Shown: piece after piece, positions 1 to 9,293 of the stretch | Layout: each line of letters opens with the position of its first letter | Numbering within the stretch: position 1 is the stretch's first letter | Source: Acidobacteriota bacterium | GTDB lineage: Bacteria > Acidobacteriota > UBA6911 | Direction: 5' to 3' | Length of the DNA: 64,000 nucleotides | Assembly (NCBI GenBank): GCA_012719455.1 | Contig: JAAYAJ010000007.1 | Location: forward strand, 20,502 to 84,501 | The notes under the pieces: generated by a model | Database searches by the model: none | The model's input: only the letters and a program-made list of their open reading frames with translations | What the model was told of the DNA's origin: nothing | Program-made: the position numbers and the translations under genes

Positions 1-504
1 GGCCTCGCCGGTCAGCGTGTTGCGCCTCAGGTTGACGTCGTAGAGGCGGATCGCCTGCGGAGCGTTTTGCAGGAACCTCCGGATCGTGCCGCGGGAGACC
101 GGGGAGCGCTGCGCCAGGCTGCCGAAGGATACGGCAACACAGCGCCCGGCCAGCTCCGCGAGCTCCGGCCGGTCCGGGATGTAATCCCAGGCCGCATCGG
201 GCTCGATCTGGTATCCGGGTTCGCCGTTGCGCAGGAAGACGGAAACGCGACCCGTCGGGTGACCGGGATCGCGCCCGACGTAACGGTCCGACATTCCACG
301 CCGCCGCAGGAAATCGACGATCCCCTCTCCCCTGCGATCGAAATTGACGCAGCTGACCGGCACCCCGGAGCCGATCCCGAGACGGTGGGCTAATTGATGC
401 GCGTGGACCGCAACGTTCAGTGGGGCGCCCCCCAGGGCCTCCGTTCCATCTTCGAAGACGTCGTAGAGAGCTTCCCCGATGCCGACGAAAATCAGCGGCT
501 TCAT
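1..504 (-). CDS. PfkB-family sugar kinase (fructokinase-like), C-terminus beyond window
   Basis: This gene is absent from the ORF track because it runs off the left edge. The minus strand is open from an ATG at 504 to base 1 (168 codons). The protein opens MKPLIFVGIGEALYDVFEDG and continues with LGGAPLNVAVHAHQLA, the N-terminal sugar-binding signature of PfkB carbohydrate kinases, followed by the expected GRVSVFL region. The ATP-binding DTxGAGD motif would lie outside the window. It starts 20 bases after the ceramidase-like gene and is last visible in the operon headed by sucrose phosphorylase. A fructokinase role, phosphorylating the fructose released by that enzyme, is therefore likely. No strong Shine-Dalgarno is visible, so translation may be coupled. 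The family is secure; the substrate is inferred from context. Confidence 0.8.
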   Translation of the reverse strand, partial: MKPLIFVGIGEALYDVFEDGTEALGGAPLNVAVHAHQLAHRLGIGSGVPVSCVNFDRRGEGIVDFLRRRGMSDRYVGRDPGHPTGRVSVFLRNGEPGYQIEPDAAWDYIPDRPELAELAGRCVAVSFGSLAQRSPVSRGTIRRFLQNAPQAIRLYDVNLRRNTLTGEA

Positions 505-524
505 GAGTACACCAGACGCGGCGC

Positions 525-1862
525 TCAGCGCATGCGTTTGACTTCGGCCAGCAGGTCCAGCAACCCGTTGACTATGGCGCTTTCCGCGTATCCGGGCCGG
601 CACCGCGACGACAACACCTCGAAAGTCTGGGTGCCGAAGGCCGCATCATTCGGAACATACCCGGAATTGCCGCTGCCGTTGGCCATCGACACGAAGATCG
701 CGCGGCCGACGGGCGACTCCTGCTTGAATCTCCGGGCGATCAGGCTGAAGATTTCCGCATTGGTCCCCGCGATCGCGATGTCGTCGATCATGAGGAGACT
801 CAGCCTGAGCTGGACGTCCGGTCCGTCTTTGTAGACCGCCTCGACCCCCGCGCGCCCCTGTCCGATCCGGTCCCTCCCGGGGAAGCTGATCATCTTCTGC
901 GCGGCGTATATCCCGCCGTCGGCCGACATCCGCGTCGTTTCGCGCATTACGCGCTTGACCTCCTCTCCCAGGAACTGGCCCATCGACAGGATCATCTGCT
1001 TTTGCTGCTCGAGCAGCTTCCTGACCGTGGGATCCTGCTTGTCGAGCCCTTGCCCCCCCGGCGGCATGGAGTTGCTGATATCCTGGCCGCGCCGGGCGTA
1101 ATCCCTGATCCGGATATCCCGCAGATCGAAGGTCTGCTGAAAGTAGATCGGGTTCTGGTCCCCCTGGGCCCCGGTGGAGAACAGCGCCACCAGCTTGTCA
1201 TCGAAGGAGTCCTCGATATACCGGGAGGCGGCGCCGGGAAAATCGCCGCTGACCATGTCGGTGTTGCCGGTGACGACCGCGTGGCAGGCGTAGTTGTAGT
1301 AGACCGCGATCGGCTCGCCGGCGGTGGTTTCGAACTTGATCACCGCCACGGTCTTGTCCGACGGACCCTCGTAGTTGGGGCCTTCCCACCACTTGTTGGT
1401 CTTGCGGTCGATGATGTTGCGGTTGACGTTGATGTAGGAAACACCCGTTCCGTAGCCGATGCGCGCGGGCTGGAGGTTTTCGCTGGCCGCCTTGACGGTC
1501 TCGAATATCTGGTCGGCCGATCCCGCAAAGGCGCTGTGCGTGTGCGTCGGGTTCATGACCAGGTTCCGGGCCGGGATGCCGAGCTCCCGCTCGATCCTCT
1601 GTGACACCGTCTTCCATGTCTGCTCTCCCACCATGCCTGTATCCACGGAAACCAGGGCGGCGCTGGTAACGCCGTTATTGATCACGATCGCCCGGGCGTA
1701 GATCCGGTCGAGAATCCCCTCGCTGTTTTTGGGCAACGTGGTGGGCGTGATGTCGATCTTTGCCGCCCCCGCCCGGAAGGAGTGCACCGGGGCCTCCGCC
1801 CGGGCGGCATACGGCAGGATGAGGGCCAGAAAAGTCATGAGGAGGATCCGTGCGGTAGTCAT
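525..1862 (-). CDS. Exported neutral/alkaline ceramidase-like protein
   Basis: The 445-residue protein has a Sec signal peptide (MTTARILLMTFLALILPYAARAEA) followed by an AAKIDITPT start typical of the neutral/alkaline non-lysosomal ceramidase N-terminal domain. The histidine-rich motif NPTHTHSAFAG near residue 105 and the later CHAVVTGNTDMVSGDFPG stretch match the zinc-site and catalytic region of that family. It is much shorter than true ceramidases (about 650-750 residues) and lacks their C-terminal Ig-like domain. An amide-bond hydrolase acting on some other substrate is thus as likely as a ceramidase. An AG-rich Shine-Dalgarno (GGGAGAA) precedes the ATG. It lies between the MFS gene and the PfkB kinase in a sugar operon, an unexpected place for a lipid amidase. 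Confidence 0.75.
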   Translation of the reverse strand: MTTARILLMTFLALILPYAARAEAPVHSFRAGAAKIDITPTTLPKNSEGILDRIYARAIVINNGVTSAALVSVDTGMVGEQTWKTVSQRIERELGIPARNLVMNPTHTHSAFAGSADQIFETVKAASENLQPARIGYGTGVSYINVNRNIIDRKTNKWWEGPNYEGPSDKTVAVIKFETTAGEPIAVYYNYACHAVVTGNTDMVSGDFPGAASRYIEDSFDDKLVALFSTGAQGDQNPIYFQQTFDLRDIRIRDYARRGQDISNSMPPGGQGLDKQDPTVRKLLEQQKQMILSMGQFLGEEVKRVMRETTRMSADGGIYAAQKMISFPGRDRIGQGRAGVEAVYKDGPDVQLRLSLLMIDDIAIAGTNAEIFSLIARRFKQESPVGRAIFVSMANGSGNSGYVPNDAAFGTQTFEVLSSRCRPGYAESAIVNGLLDLLAEVKRMR

Positions 1863-1907
1863 ATTGTTCTCCCGGCAATGACGCCCGTTCCCTGTTCCGA
1901 GCAGGGC

Positions 1908-3137
1908 CTAGGCGTCGTATTCGCTTGCATCCAGGGTGGCCAGGCGCCGGCGCGCCGGGTCATAGATCCAGTTGAACAGCAACCCGGCAAAGAGGAGGGC
2001 GGCGAAAACCGTCGCCAGGACAAAGCCGTACCGGGCATGGCCGAAAAGGTCGCTCACGCCTCCCATGGCCAGCGGCCCCACGGCGGCCGCCGTGCAGGTG
2101 AAGAAGAGGATGACGCCGGCCACGGCGCCATGCTCCGTCTTCGGAAAGCAGCTGATGCCTTTGGAATTGAGCGTCGGGTAGATCATGGACATGAAAAGGC
2201 CCGACAGGGGAAGCAGCCAGAGGGCATAGGACAGGCCGCCCGCGATGGAGCCGGCGAAACAGACCAGGATCGCCAGGCTGAAGAGGGCCATGACCGACGT
2301 CCAGCGGAAGCGCGCGAGGATCCACGCTCCCAGGAAACGGCCGAGGGCCCGCAGGGCGAAGAACAGGGAGGTGGCGTAAGCGGCCAGAAAAGTAAAGGAC
2401 CCCGAATAGCCTTCAAGGAACGTGGGCATCCAGACGTAGACGGCACACTCCGCCGCGACGTACAGGAAGATGAGAAGCGAAAAGCCCAGGGCATAGGGGT
2501 TTTTCATCATGCGCAGGGTGCGCCTGAAGTCGATCGGTTCCTCCGCGCTTCTCACGGTCTTCGGGTATTGCACCAGGGAGGCGGTCACGATCAACAGAAC
2601 GCAAATGGTCCCCGCGATCACGTAGAGCCATTTCCAGGAAAACCCGGTCGCGAGGAGCCGCGCCACGATGGCGGGGCCGATGATGGCGCCGACGCCGAAG
2701 AAGCCCTCGACCATGTTCATGGTGGCGGTATGTTCCGCCGTGGAACGCGAGATGTCTCCGACCAGGGCCAATGCTCCCGTCTTGAAGATCCCGATGGCCG
2801 CGCCGGAAATGACGAGCAACAGCAGGAAGAAGAGAAAGGAGTTCCCCACCGCGAACAGGTACGAGTTGAGCGCAAACAGGACGAGGCCGAGGATGATGGT
2901 CTTTTTGCGGCCCAGCTTGTCGGCAAGGTAGCCGAGAAAGATGGCGGCCAGCGCGATCGCAATCATGGGGGCATAGTGAAACGCCCCGGCGGCGGACATG
3001 CTCAGGCGGAATTCCTTGAGGATCACCGGGATGATGGTGCCGACGGAATCGGTGGTCATGGCGAACATCATGAACATCATGAACGTAAGCCACTTGATGG
3101 CCGTCAGGTGGCGATGGGGCGCAGCCTCTTGGTTCAT
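1908..3137 (-). CDS. MFS transporter, probably sugar uptake
   Basis: The 409-residue membrane protein has about twelve hydrophobic segments. The loop after the second one reads GYLADKLGRKKT, the canonical major facilitator motif A (G-x-L-a-D-r-x-G-r-k). It begins MNQEAAPHRHLTAIKWLTF with a good Shine-Dalgarno (AGGAGAA) nine bases upstream. It lies between sucrose phosphorylase (43-base gap) and the ceramidase-like gene on the same strand. It probably imports the disaccharide or glycoside that the phosphorylase cleaves in the cytoplasm. The substrate cannot be read from sequence, and drug or organic acid export remain possible. The family call is secure and the role is inferred from the operon. 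Confidence 0.8.
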   Translation of the reverse strand: MNQEAAPHRHLTAIKWLTFMMFMMFAMTTDSVGTIIPVILKEFRLSMSAAGAFHYAPMIAIALAAIFLGYLADKLGRKKTIILGLVLFALNSYLFAVGNSFLFFLLLLVISGAAIGIFKTGALALVGDISRSTAEHTATMNMVEGFFGVGAIIGPAIVARLLATGFSWKWLYVIAGTICVLLIVTASLVQYPKTVRSAEEPIDFRRTLRMMKNPYALGFSLLIFLYVAAECAVYVWMPTFLEGYSGSFTFLAAYATSLFFALRALGRFLGAWILARFRWTSVMALFSLAILVCFAGSIAGGLSYALWLLPLSGLFMSMIYPTLNSKGISCFPKTEHGAVAGVILFFTCTAAAVGPLAMGGVSDLFGHARYGFVLATVFAALLFAGLLFNWIYDPARRRLATLDASEYDA

Positions 3138-3180
3138 CGGCGTTTCTCCTGCCCAAGCCCGGATGCTTCGGGCCGGGGCA

Positions 3181-4638
3181 TTACATGAAAATTCCCTCCG
3201 CCGCCGGGCCCGTGCCGTTGATGACGGCGCTCGGACCGGACAGGTCCACGCGGAGAGCGATCCGGTGCTCCCGCAGTTCCCACTGCAACTCGATCAGGTG
3301 GTCCTCCGGGGTCATGACCCGGAACTGGCCGGCGAACGCGGGATGCGTGTTCCGGAGCCGTATCAGCTCCATCTGCTTTTGTACCATGGGGCGCCGGAGC
3401 GCGGCGTCGATTTCTGCGGCCGTGTAATAGTGGCGGTTGATGTCGCGCCCGACACCCGACCGGGCGAGGAGTTCCATGTCGTTGGATCCTCCCAGCAGGC
3501 CGACGTAATACACCTGGGGGATCCCGGGAGCGAAAAACTGGAGGGCACGGGCGATCAGGTAATCGGTTTCCCGCCCTCCCAGGGCATCCAGGAAGGTGCA
3601 GTTCACCTGGTACAGGTCCAGGTTGCTGGCCGCCGCGCCGGTCGCCCGTCGGCTCTGGCCCCGGCTGCGCCGGTGGATGGTTTCCACCAGCAGGTCGATC
3701 TCCTCCGGCGTCAGCAATCCTGGATTCCCGTCGGTGTCGGCGCCCACGTCGATCACCCCGATGCCGTCGTGGGTGTCCAGGACCGAAACCGCGTTGCGCG
3801 GACTGATGGACAGCCAGCGCGCCAGCGGACGCGCATCCCGGCGATAGAGCGCATGGAGCACCAGCGGCGGCAGGGCGAAGTCGTAGACCCGGTCGACCTG
3901 GCGGGCGATTTCGATCTGCTTCCGGTAATGACTGTGGACCTCCACCAGGACCTCGATCCCGAGGGAGCGGGCCTTCGAGGTCAACCCGGCGATGTATTCA
4001 AAGGTTTCGGGGATCATGAAACAGTTCGTGCCCGGCTTTTTGATCGCGTAGCCGACGGCGTCGAGCCGGATCATTTTGATGCCGGAGGCCTGGAACCTGC
4101 GGAGGATCGACTCCAGATAGGCTTCGGCCAGGGGGTGGCGGACATCGATGTCCACCTGCTCCGGGTTGAAGGTGGTCCACAACAGCTTCCTCTCCCCAGA
4201 CTGCAGCGTAACGGGGGTGAAGGGAAGGGAGGGGCGCGGCCGGTAGATGCCGAGGAGATCCGATTCTCGGGCGCCCTGCGGAAAGACCCGGTCGAAGGTG
4301 AGAAACATGTCCGCGTATTCCGAGCCCGTTCCCCGGCGCGAAAAGTCGAGGAATTGCGGGGATGACGAGGAAATATGGTTCACGATGAGGTCCGCAACGA
4401 GATCCACCGTGGAGCCCAGGGACTTCACGTCCGGCCAGGTTCCCAGGCGTGCGTCCACCTCGGTGTGGTCGATCGGGTCAAACCCCGCGTCCGCGCCGTC
4501 GATAGGGGTATAAAAGGGGAGAAGGTGGACTCCCCCGAACAGTCCCGCCAGTTCATTTTGCAGCAGGCGATGGAGTTCGCGAAACCCCCCGCCCGACAGG
4601 CGGTCTACGTAGGTGATGAGCTGGACCTGGTTCTTCAT
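3181..4638 (-). CDS. Sucrose phosphorylase (GH13 subfamily 18)
   Basis: The enzyme is expected to cleave sucrose with phosphate into glucose-1-phosphate and fructose in the cytoplasm. The 485-residue protein starts MKNQVQLITYVDRL and carries LPFYTPIDGADAGFDPIDH, diagnostic of the sucrose phosphorylase subfamily. Catalytic sites are visible: the nucleophile Asp in IRLDAVGY, the acid/base Glu in VLVEVHSHY and the transition-state Asp in LDTHDGIGVID. NLDLYQVN and GRDINRHYY also match the family. I use the ATG at 4638; the ORF track extends 25 codons further without family support. It heads the operon with a transporter and a PfkB kinase, which fits sucrose catabolism. Glucosylglycerate or glucosylglycerol phosphorylases share this fold and cannot be fully excluded. 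Confidence 0.87.
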   Translation of the reverse strand: MKNQVQLITYVDRLSGGGFRELHRLLQNELAGLFGGVHLLPFYTPIDGADAGFDPIDHTEVDARLGTWPDVKSLGSTVDLVADLIVNHISSSSPQFLDFSRRGTGSEYADMFLTFDRVFPQGARESDLLGIYRPRPSLPFTPVTLQSGERKLLWTTFNPEQVDIDVRHPLAEAYLESILRRFQASGIKMIRLDAVGYAIKKPGTNCFMIPETFEYIAGLTSKARSLGIEVLVEVHSHYRKQIEIARQVDRVYDFALPPLVLHALYRRDARPLARWLSISPRNAVSVLDTHDGIGVIDVGADTDGNPGLLTPEEIDLLVETIHRRSRGQSRRATGAAASNLDLYQVNCTFLDALGGRETDYLIARALQFFAPGIPQVYYVGLLGGSNDMELLARSGVGRDINRHYYTAAEIDAALRRPMVQKQMELIRLRNTHPAFAGQFRVMTPEDHLIELQWELREHRIALRVDLSGPSAVINGTGPAAEGIFM

Positions 4639-5142
4639 GAGGACTCGCTGAAATGATCCATGATTTGCTCCCCGGGGCGCGCCCGGATTGCGAAAGGACA
4701 AAGGCCTTCCCATGCGGGAAAACCATTCCTATAGGCTTCATCAATAGCAGCATGTTTTTACCGATGTCAATACTTATTAAAACGGTAATACAAACGGATT
4801 GACAGAAAACGGACTTTTGCAATAGCATGCCCGGCAAAGGGGCCGTTGTCGAGACGTCCGGATCTTCCTTGCGTCCAGGGGGAGCAACAGGGGGAGCAAA
4901 TTGACAAACCTCTCTCGGCGGCGTCGGCTTACGACTGACCGGATGGATCCGCGATGTCACCGGCAGTTGTCGCTCCGCCTGGAAAGCTGCGATTCTCAGC
5001 CTGGCGATCGGACTGGTTTCGCTCCTCCGGGTTTCCGCCCCTGTCCATTCTTGCAGCGGGAAGTCCCCGTCAAAATCGGCGGCGGCGTGAGGGGATTGCC
5101 CCCGACATTCGGGAGCCGAAGGAACCGCCGGGGAGATCGACC
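4639..5142. promoter_or_regulatory. Divergent intergenic region with candidate operator
   Basis: This 504-base region separates the divergent sucrose operon and esterase cluster. It holds no convincing gene. The AT-rich core contains TTACCG (4758-4763) and CGGTAA (4783-4788), an inverted repeat with a 19-base spacer. A minus-strand TTGACA (complement of 4765-4770) lies between the arms, and a plus-strand TTGACA (4799-4804) with a TAGCAT (4823-4828) 18 bases on lies just outside. The arrangement fits a repressor site controlling one or both promoters. The -10 elements are weak, so this is a proposal only. Confidence 0.35.
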
Positions 5143-6735
5143 ATGAAAATCAACACCATCACAATAGGGCGCGCTTTCGCGGCCGCCCTGATCCTGTTCT
5201 TGTCGAAGCCGGCCCTGGGGGGCGAGGCGGATGCGCGCGAGAAGTGTGCGTCGCTTTCGACCCTGTCCACTCCAACCTTCAGGGTGGATACGGCGGAATG
5301 GGTGGCGGCCGGTCGCCTGCCGGCGGGTCCCTTCGGAGAAACGGCGGAGGCCCCCTCCCATTGCCTGTTTCGCGTCGTGCTCGATCCGCGCGAATCGGGG
5401 ATGGAGGAGATGAGCTATGGCACCGGCATCGAGCTGCGAATGCCGCTTGACTGGAACGGGCGCATGCTGTTTCAGGGGGGAGGGGGCCTTGACGGCGTAC
5501 TGATCCCCGCATTCGGTTCGGTCTCGGGATTCCCGTCCGCGCTTGCAAGGGGTTTCGCGGTGGTCTCGACCGACGGCGGGCATAGGGGCCGCAACAACGT
5601 GGACGCCCGCTTCGCCGTCGACCAGCAGGCCAAGCTCGATTTCGCCTACCAGGCGGTGGCGCGGACCACGCGCGAGGCCAAAGCCCTCATCGGGCGATAC
5701 TACGGCCGCAAGCCGGAATATTCCTACTTCATGGGTTGTTCCACGGGCGGGCGCGAGGCGATGATGGCGGCACAGCGACTCCCGCTGGAATTCGACGGGG
5801 TGGTCGCCGGAAACCCCTCCTTCAACCTGACGCAGGTCGCCGTCAACCAGATCTGGAGTCTGCAGGCGGTTGCGCGGATTGCGCCCCGGGACGAGACAGG
5901 CAAGCCGCTGTTGTTCGAGGCCTTCACCGATGCCCAGCTGCAAGCCGTGGCCGCGGGCGTGCTCGGGCAATGCGACGCTCTTGACGGCCTCGCGGACGGC
6001 ATTATCCACGACTACCAGGCCTGCCGTTTCGATCCGGCCTCCCTGCGTTGCGGGACGGCACCCTGTCTTTCCACGCCGCAGATCGAGGCCCTGAAGGATA
6101 TCCACGGCGGGACGCGCAATTCGCGGGGCGAGTCTCTCTACGGGTCGACCCCGTACGACACGGGCATCGGCCTGCCGGCATGGAGGGCTATGCACCTGGG
6201 CACCAGGGACAACCCGCCCGCGAATGCATCCCTGGGCCGCGATACGCTCCGCCTTTTCTCCATGACGCCGGCCGACCCGGAGCTCGATCCGCTCCGTTTC
6301 GATTTCGACCGGGATATCGCCGCTACCGCCGAAACCGCGGCCATCAACGACGCCGTGGCCACCCTGCATACTTCCTTCGCGGGACACGGCGGAAAGATGA
6401 TCGTCTATCACGGGCTTTCCGACCAGGCGATGTGGGCCGGCGCCCTGACGCGCTGGTATGAGCGCCTGACGCCCCGCGACGGCCAGGGCCCGCAATCGTG
6501 GGCCCGCCTTTTTCTGGTTCCGGGCATGACACATTGCGGCGGCGGCCAGTCGACGGACCGGTTCGACATGCTCTCGGCGATCCAGGAATGGGTCGAGCAG
6601 GGACGGGCTCCGGACCGCGTGGTCGCCTCGGGAAAAGCCTTTCCCGGCGTGACCCGTCCGCTCTGTCCCTATCCGAAGGTGGCCCGGTTTGACGGCGGCG
6701 ACGAGGATGACGAGAAGAGCTTCTCCTGCCGCTGA
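5143..6735 (+). CDS. Exported tannase/feruloyl esterase family protein (first copy)
   Basis: The family hydrolyses esters of aromatic acids such as gallate and ferulate. I start at the ATG at 5143, preceded by GGGGAGAT and followed by a clear signal peptide (MKINTITIGRAFAAALILFL). The ORF track start 63 codons upstream has neither. The mature protein carries the nucleophile motif YFMGCSTGGREAMMAAQRLP and the following DGVVAGNPS block, typical of the tannase family. Downstream are VYHGLSDQAMW, which supplies the Asp, and LVPGMTHCGGG, which supplies the His. Many paired cysteines fit an exported, disulfide-bonded enzyme. At 530 residues it matches the family. It opens a plus-strand run of exported hydrolases. 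The exact ester is unknown. Confidence 0.85.
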   Translation: MKINTITIGRAFAAALILFLSKPALGGEADAREKCASLSTLSTPTFRVDTAEWVAAGRLPAGPFGETAEAPSHCLFRVVLDPRESGMEEMSYGTGIELRMPLDWNGRMLFQGGGGLDGVLIPAFGSVSGFPSALARGFAVVSTDGGHRGRNNVDARFAVDQQAKLDFAYQAVARTTREAKALIGRYYGRKPEYSYFMGCSTGGREAMMAAQRLPLEFDGVVAGNPSFNLTQVAVNQIWSLQAVARIAPRDETGKPLLFEAFTDAQLQAVAAGVLGQCDALDGLADGIIHDYQACRFDPASLRCGTAPCLSTPQIEALKDIHGGTRNSRGESLYGSTPYDTGIGLPAWRAMHLGTRDNPPANASLGRDTLRLFSMTPADPELDPLRFDFDRDIAATAETAAINDAVATLHTSFAGHGGKMIVYHGLSDQAMWAGALTRWYERLTPRDGQGPQSWARLFLVPGMTHCGGGQSTDRFDMLSAIQEWVEQGRAPDRVVASGKAFPGVTRPLCPYPKVARFDGGDEDDEKSFSCR

Positions 6736-6785
6736 AGGGCGTGCAGTTCATGACACAATCCGGGGAAAAACCGGGAGGAGGCCGA

Positions 6786-8483
6786 ATGATGGACAGGAAG
6801 TCGCAAAACGGCGGTGGACTCAATCGTCGGCAGGCCCTGCTGCTCACCGCTTCGGCGGGCGTGGCCGCGTGGGTGGGAACAGCCTGCGCCCCGGGCGGAG
6901 GCGCCAAAAGGGGCGCGTCCGGGTCTGCGGCGGCGAGCTGCAGTACTCCGCGGACGGCGGTCGCCCGCACGCAATACGGGAAGGTGCGCGGGTATGTCGA
7001 GGATGGAGTCCTGACCTTCAAGGGAGTTCCGTACGGCGCCGACACCGGGGGGGAGAACCGATGGCTTCCGGCCCGACCGCCCGCGCCGTGGGAGGGTGAA
7101 TACCCGGCCCTGACCTACGGCCCCAATTGTCCGCAGAACCTTCATGACTGGTCGAGCGAGCAGACGTTCCTTCAGCAGTGGACCGACGGCTGGCAGGGCG
7201 AGGACATGCTCAAGGTGAACGTGTGGACACCGGGCCTCGAGGGCAAACGCCCGGTGATGTTCTACATCCACGGCGGCGGCTACGCCTTCGGTTCGGCTTA
7301 CGAACTGGCCGCGCAGGACGGGGCGCAGATGGCTCGGCATCATGATGTCGTGTGCGTGACGGTCAATCACCGTCTCAACGTGCTCGGGTTCCTCGATGTC
7401 TCCTCGATTGGAGGTGCGGCGTATGCCGATTCGGCCAACGTCGGGATGACCGACCTGGTGGCCGCGCTCCGCTGGGTTCGGGACAACATCGCCCATTTCG
7501 GCGGCGATCCGGACTGCGTCATGATTTACGGCCAGTCGGGAGGGGGTTCCAAGGTGACGACGCTGCTGGGAATGCCCTCGGCGGCTGGACTGATCCATCG
7601 TGCTTCGGCGCAGTCGGGCGGCGGAGGGGATGCCCCCGGGGCCGAGCAGTCAGGGGAATACGCCCGGCGCGTCATCGCCGAACTCGGCGTCCGGGATATC
7701 GCCGAGCTGCAGAAGGTGGAATGGTCCCGGTTGAACCGGGTGGGGAGCGCCGTGGCGGCGGCGATGAACCCCCCCATGGGGGTGCATGGACCGATCGCGC
7801 CCCCGGGAACGGAGCAGCCGCGCGTAGGCTGGGGGCCGACGCTCGACGGCCGCGTCATCACGATGAAGTCGTTCTTCGAGGACGCCCCCGCGATATCCAG
7901 GGACATACCGATGTTGTTCGGCTCGGTGAGCGAAGAAGGGAACAGCATGCGTTCCAGGCCGACGGAGGACGAGTGGCGGGCCACCCTGACCCGAAGCTAC
8001 GGCGAAGCCAAGGCCACGGCGCTGATTGCGGCGATGAAGAAGGCGCACCCGGAGAAGAGCATCCGCACGCTGTCCTACATGTGCAACGGCAGCGGACTGA
8101 ACACCTTCAACATCTGCAACAACGCCATCCGCATGGCCGGCATGAAATATCGACAGAAGGGGGCGCCCGCGTTCCTTTGGTATTTCACCTGGCAGTCGCC
8201 GATGCTGGAAGACGCGGGCGCCTGGCACACGGCGGAACTCGCCTTCTGTTTCGATAACACGAAGCGGTGTGAACAGGGGACGGGGAACGGGCCGGAAGCG
8301 CAGGCGCTGGCAAGGAAAATGGCCACCGCCTGGGCCAATTTCGCGCGCACCGGCAACCCCAGCCAGCCGGGGCTCGCCTGGGAGGCCTTCGATCCGGTCC
8401 GCTGCCAGACGATGGTGTTTGACGATCACTGCCGGATGGTCGATGATCCGGAAGGGGAAGTGCGCAGGATCCTGCTGTCCTAA
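6786..8483 (+). CDS. Exported type-B carboxylesterase, probable lipoprotein
   Basis: This is an alpha/beta hydrolase of the type-B carboxylesterase family. The start MMDRKSQNGGG follows a strong GGGAGGAGG. The N-terminus carries paired arginines (LNRRQALLLTASAG) and ends in a possible lipobox (VGTAC), so a Tat-exported lipoprotein is likely. VFMYIHGGGYAFGS-type sequence forms the oxyanion hole. The nucleophile elbow is YGQSGGGSK rather than the commoner GESAGG, and the catalytic His lies in WHTAELAF. The Gln in place of Glu in the elbow is unremarkable. It lies 50 bases after the tannase-like gene, suggesting co-transcription. The substrate is unknown, but a small ester is likely. The gene is complete and unbroken. 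Confidence 0.85.
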   Translation: MMDRKSQNGGGLNRRQALLLTASAGVAAWVGTACAPGGGAKRGASGSAAASCSTPRTAVARTQYGKVRGYVEDGVLTFKGVPYGADTGGENRWLPARPPAPWEGEYPALTYGPNCPQNLHDWSSEQTFLQQWTDGWQGEDMLKVNVWTPGLEGKRPVMFYIHGGGYAFGSAYELAAQDGAQMARHHDVVCVTVNHRLNVLGFLDVSSIGGAAYADSANVGMTDLVAALRWVRDNIAHFGGDPDCVMIYGQSGGGSKVTTLLGMPSAAGLIHRASAQSGGGGDAPGAEQSGEYARRVIAELGVRDIAELQKVEWSRLNRVGSAVAAAMNPPMGVHGPIAPPGTEQPRVGWGPTLDGRVITMKSFFEDAPAISRDIPMLFGSVSEEGNSMRSRPTEDEWRATLTRSYGEAKATALIAAMKKAHPEKSIRTLSYMCNGSGLNTFNICNNAIRMAGMKYRQKGAPAFLWYFTWQSPMLEDAGAWHTAELAFCFDNTKRCEQGTGNGPEAQALARKMATAWANFARTGNPSQPGLAWEAFDPVRCQTMVFDDHCRMVDDPEGEVRRILLS

Positions 8484-8620
8484 AAACGGCAGGGGGCTTC
8501 GGCGGGGAGCGGGCGAAAACTGTCAATTGCGGGGAAAGGGGGCGGGCACGCTTTCCCGGGCCTCGGCTTCGAGCGACAATAGATTGTTTGTGGCAACGGC
8601 ATTAAAAAAGGAGAGATTCG

Positions 8621-9268
8621 ATGAGTTCCAAAAACGGCAAAAAGGATCAAACCCGCAGGGCATTTTTCAGTGACGTCACCGCTTCCGGTGCTTTGGCGGC
8701 GCTGGCCATGGCTCAAATGGTCTCATCGCCTGCGCAGGCGCAGGAGGCAAAGAAGCCCCAGAACAATCTGCGGATGCCGACCAACATTCCCCCATGGCCC
8801 AAGGGAACCACGGGCAACAAATACAGCCACCTGTTCTGCACCAGGCTGAAGGAGAAACCGCTGACGGACACCATCCTCACTCCGACGATCAGTTTTCGCG
8901 GCGCAAGCGACCTTCCCGGCGCCGGCATCAACATGGGATTCCGCTATTACGTCAAGCCGTACAAGATGGAACTGCAATCCCATCACCATGATGTCGACGA
9001 ATACCTCTTTTTCCTGGGCGGCCAGCTGCCTGATCTGACGGCCAATTTCGACGCGGAAATCGAGATCTTCCTGGGCCCGGAGTACGAAAGGCATATCATC
9101 ACCAAGCCCTGTATTCTCTTTATCCCCAAGGGGTTCGAGCACAATCCGATGGATATCAAGAGAGTGGGGAAGCCGCTGTTGTTCATGCCGCTGCACCTGG
9201 CCCCCTACTTCAACGGAGTCTACCAGACGGGATACATGCAGTTCATCGGCAATGAAAAGATCGATTGA
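8621..9268 (+). CDS. Tat-exported single-domain cupin protein
   Basis: The 215-residue protein begins with a Tat-type signal (DQTRRAFFSDVTASGALAALA) ending near the AQA cleavage site. The mature part holds both cupin motifs: SHHHDVDEYLFFLGG (metal ligands HxH and E) and FIPKGFEHNPMD (PxGxxH). It therefore likely binds a metal in the periplasm. The start has an AAGGAGAG ribosome site. Cupins of this sort include dioxygenases, isomerases and sugar-binding proteins, and I cannot choose between them. It sits between the carboxylesterase and the SGNH hydrolase, so a role in modifying released aromatic or sugar fragments is possible. About 137 bases without a gene precede it. Confidence 0.75.
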   Translation: MSSKNGKKDQTRRAFFSDVTASGALAALAMAQMVSSPAQAQEAKKPQNNLRMPTNIPPWPKGTTGNKYSHLFCTRLKEKPLTDTILTPTISFRGASDLPGAGINMGFRYYVKPYKMELQSHHHDVDEYLFFLGGQLPDLTANFDAEIEIFLGPEYERHIITKPCILFIPKGFEHNPMDIKRVGKPLLFMPLHLAPYFNGVYQTGYMQFIGNEKID

Positions 9269-9293
9269 AAAGCGGGTGCGCAAGGAGACAAAA

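Noticed and set aside
27-299. 90-codon minus-strand ORF at the left edge
   Set aside because: It is an out-of-frame shadow of the truncated PfkB kinase gene, which is open in another frame on the same strand.
1782-3188. 468-codon plus-strand ORF opposite the MFS gene
   Set aside because: It is low-complexity, charged and Gly/Arg-rich, an antisense shadow of a real transporter with signal and MFS motifs.
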